Of a stretch of 64,000 nt of DNA, positions 62,041-64,000 are shown in pieces. The DNA is from Epibacterium ulvae. Its GTDB lineage: Bacteria; Pseudomonadota; Alphaproteobacteria; Rhodobacterales; Rhodobacteraceae. Numbering within the stretch: position 1 is the stretch's first letter; each line of letters starts with the position of its first letter. The stretch is taken from positions 62,001 to 126,000 of the forward strand of contig NZ_FMWG01000010.1 in the NCBI RefSeq assembly GCF_900102795.1. The letters are read 5' to 3'. A program made the translations under genes and the position numbers. Under the pieces are notes generated by a model. The model was not told where the DNA came from, made no database searches, and saw only the letters and a program-made list of their open reading frames with translations.

Positions 62041-63729
62041 TTAGCCGAGCAGACGTCGCGCGATAACTTGTGCTTGGATTTCTGCGGCACCCTCAAAAAT
62101 GTTGAGAATACGCGCATCACAAAGAACACGAGAGATTTTGTATTCCATGGCAAACCCGTTGCCACCGTGGATCTGCAAACCGTTGTCGGCAGCAGCCCAG
62201 GCCACCCGCGCGCCCAGCAGTTTTGCCATACCTGCTTCAAGGTCACAGCGACGGTCATGATCCTTTTCCCATGCCGAGAAATAAGTGAGCTGACGTGCAA
62301 TCATAATTTCCACAGCCATCATCGCAAGCTTGCCCGAAACGCGTGGGAAGTTGATCAGGCTTTTGCCAAATTGTTTGCGGTCTTGGGCATATTGCATCCC
62401 GATATCCAGCGCAGATTGGGCGACGCCAATGGCGCGGGCCGCAGTCTGGATCCGGGCGCTTTCAAAGGTCTGCATCAGCTGTTTGAAACCTTTGCCTTCT
62501 TCTCCACCAAGCAGGTTCTCTGATTTCACGTGAAACCCGTCAAAGCCAAGTTCGTATTCTTTCATACCGCGATAGCCAAGAACCTCGATCTCACCACCCG
62601 TCATACCTGGGGTGGGGAACGGATCGTCATCGGTGCCAGGCGTTTTTTCAGCTAGGAACATCGACAGACCTTTGTGGTTGTCGGTATCTGGGTTTGTGCG
62701 TGCCAGCAGGGTCATCACATGGGTGCGCGCGGCATGGGTAATCCATGTTTTATTGCCTGTGATCTTATAATCCCCGTTTTCGTCCTTCACAGCACGGGTG
62801 CGCAGAGAGCCAAGATCGGAGCCGGTATTGGGTTCCGTGAACACCGCAGTGGGTAGGATTTCCGCGCTGGCCAATTTGGGCAACCATTGTGCCTTTTGGT
62901 CGTCTGTGCCGCCAGCAATGATAAGCTCAGCAGCGATTTCTGACCGGGTGCCAAGAGAGCCAACACCGATGTATCCGCGCGACAATTCTTCAGACACCAC
63001 GCACATCGAGGCTTTTGATAGGCCAAAACCACCGTGTTCTTCTGGAATTGTGAGGCCGAAAACCCCCATCTCTGCAAGCTCATCAATGATTTCGATTGGG
63101 ATCAATTCGTCCTTGAGGTGCCATTCGTGCGCAAAAGGCTCGACCTTTTCCTGCGCGTAGCGGCGGAACTGATCACGGATCATTTCCAGCTCTTCATCCA
63201 GACCAGAAGCGCCAAACATGGTCGCGGCTGCGCCCTGTTCTTCCATCAGCTCAACCAGTCGGCTGCGGGCGGCCTGTGTGTTTGCAGATTGACTTAAAGA
63301 CATGATCTCTGGGGTCATCATAACGCGCATGTCGTCTTGGCTGAGGCCCAGATCTTGAAGGCGAATGATCTCTCCCTGGTTCATGGGGATACCGCCATAG
63401 ATCTGCCAGAGGTATTCACCAAAGGCGATTTGATGGATCAGCTGTTCCATCTCACCAAACTTACCCTCGCACTGTAGCGCCTCTGCCCATCGTTGCATCT
63501 GGCGGAGCGCGTAAACATAGGTCGCAAGCCAAGACAGGCCATGCGCGGCCGTTTGGTTCTCTTCGATCAGTGCGCCCGAGATACGTCCTTCAGCGGTGAC
63601 TTGTGCTGCAACTTTTGCACGGGCAGTCTCCAAGAGGCCGTCCAACGGTGCAAGCGCTGCTTTGGTTTGGTTCAGCAGGTCGGGCATCAGCGTTGGTGTC
63701 ATTGCAATATCCTGTCCATCATGGGGCAT
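62041..63729 (-). CDS. mcd: long acyl-CoA dehydrogenase, probable (2S)-methylsuccinyl-CoA dehydrogenase
   Basis: A 562-residue FAD enzyme. About 1-170 is an N-terminal extension absent from ordinary acyl-CoA dehydrogenases but present in Mcd. From about 185 on come the ACAD domains, with the FAD motif TAVFTEPNTGSDLGSLRT, KTWITHAART, the C-terminal helical ARIQTAARAIGVAQSALDIG and HGGNGFAMEYKISRVLCDARILNIFEG. Mcd oxidises methylsuccinyl-CoA to mesaconyl-CoA in the ethylmalonyl-CoA pathway. GAGGAG lies 6 nt before the ATG. A close relative acting on another branched acyl-CoA is possible. Confidence 0.82.
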   Translation of the reverse strand: MPHDGQDIAMTPTLMPDLLNQTKAALAPLDGLLETARAKVAAQVTAEGRISGALIEENQTAAHGLSWLATYVYALRQMQRWAEALQCEGKFGEMEQLIHQIAFGEYLWQIYGGIPMNQGEIIRLQDLGLSQDDMRVMMTPEIMSLSQSANTQAARSRLVELMEEQGAAATMFGASGLDEELEMIRDQFRRYAQEKVEPFAHEWHLKDELIPIEIIDELAEMGVFGLTIPEEHGGFGLSKASMCVVSEELSRGYIGVGSLGTRSEIAAELIIAGGTDDQKAQWLPKLASAEILPTAVFTEPNTGSDLGSLRTRAVKDENGDYKITGNKTWITHAARTHVMTLLARTNPDTDNHKGLSMFLAEKTPGTDDDPFPTPGMTGGEIEVLGYRGMKEYELGFDGFHVKSENLLGGEEGKGFKQLMQTFESARIQTAARAIGVAQSALDIGMQYAQDRKQFGKSLINFPRVSGKLAMMAVEIMIARQLTYFSAWEKDHDRRCDLEAGMAKLLGARVAWAAADNGLQIHGGNGFAMEYKISRVLCDARILNIFEGAAEIQAQVIARRLLG

Positions 63730-63816
63730 GAATCACTCCTCTTTCCAGTCGTCACAGTGGTAATCATTTCGCAGTCGCAGCGCAACAAAAATTCAATGAA
63801 AAGTTCATTATTATCA

Positions 63817-63838
63817 CAAAATTACTCTGATAATTTTG
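63817..63838. promoter_or_regulatory. inverted repeat between mcd and the TauE/SafE gene
   Basis: CAAAATTA (63817-63824) and TAATTTTG (63831-63838) are perfect 8-bp arms with a 6-bp spacer. The position between two divergent genes suits an operator. Confidence 0.4.
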
Positions 63839-63875
63839 CACATGCAGCGTGGCTGGAATGTGTTAAAGCCAAAGG

Positions 63876-64000
63876 ATGGAATATTTTTTCACCGGAATGA
63901 CTCCGCTACAATTGCTTGCCGGGTTTTGTGTTGCTGTTGTTGCAGGAACCGTCAAAGGGACGGTTGGTTTTGGGATGCCGATGATCTTGATTTCGGGGCT
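63876..64000 (+). CDS. TauE/SafE-family permease (3' partial)
   Basis: The visible 41 residues read MEYFFTGMTPLQLLAGF, then a hydrophobic stretch with VKGTVGFGMPMILISG, the N-terminal signature of sulfite exporter TauE/SafE-type permeases. The gene runs off the right edge. Two ATGs (63876 and 63897) are possible, the first matching homologue starts; neither has a well-placed ribosome site. Confidence 0.72.
   Translation, partial: MEYFFTGMTPLQLLAGFCVAVVAGTVKGTVGFGMPMILISG

Overview
The window looks like a chromosomal segment from a marine alphaproteobacterium of the order Rhodobacterales (Roseobacter group). The basis is gene content and order, not a database search: a CcrM-type GANTC methyltransferase, a long-form acyl-CoA dehydrogenase of the (2S)-methylsuccinyl-CoA dehydrogenase type (ethylmalonyl-CoA pathway), a second deformylase-like gene between def and fmt, the order lepB-rnc-era-DUF1491-recO, and small families typical of this group (DUF6525, DUF2125, DUF1491, DUF721). 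G+C is moderate. No rRNA, tRNA, CRISPR, IS element, prophage or plasmid gene was seen, and no gene-free stretch exceeds about 270 bases.

Layout. 1-8.6 kb: end of a GntR regulator, lysine/DAP synthesis (dapD, dapE) interrupted by two small conserved genes and a prokaryotic glutamate-receptor-like channel, then a GNAT acetyltransferase, RNase R and an MltB-type lytic transglycosylase. 8.6-14.9 kb: a putrescine module with an SpuC-like aminotransferase, its GntR regulator and a PotFGHI-like ABC importer; a 14-bp near-repeat flanks the regulator. 14.9-21.7 kb: a signalling and DNA region with a DUF427-cyclase fusion, a membrane-anchored winged-helix protein, a small periplasmic protein, RNase HII, ccrM with two GANTC sites in its leader, and a second, membrane-bound class III cyclase. 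21.7-25.2 kb: alkB, mutY, DUF721, a DsbA-like protein. 25.2-31.3 kb: leftward envelope block (lpxK, a divergent kdtA/waaA-like gene, CysQ-like phosphatase, TldD/PmbA-like gene, DUF2125). 31.4-36.1 kb: SDR, a crotonase without its glutamates, a flavoprotein, and a GntR regulator divergent from an aminotransferase with two strong palindromes between them. 36.4-45 kb: smc, whose terminator overlaps the next start codon, a second MltB-type enzyme, cbiB-cobD and a glutathionyl-hydroquinone reductase. 45-52 kb: PatB-like lyase, def, deformylase-like gene, fmt, TRIC-type channel, rnhA, LysE exporter, ispH, NYN protein. 52-61.5 kb: a mostly rightward housekeeping run, folK-rpoZ-rsh-DUF2062-pdxJ-lysE-acpS-lepB-rnc-era-DUF1491-recO. 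61.5-64 kb: META lipoprotein, mcd, and the start of a TauE/SafE permease.

How it fits together. Most of the window is core genome: cell-wall precursor supply and turnover, outer-membrane lipid A/Kdo synthesis, RNA processing, stringent response, N-terminal processing and chromosome maintenance. The most unusual material is regulatory. It comprises the 14.9-17.5 kb cyclase/membrane-regulator locus, the catalytically altered deformylase homologue, the channel-type receptor with a non-canonical pore, the smc terminator that hides a downstream start, and the operator-like palindromes beside the GntR genes.
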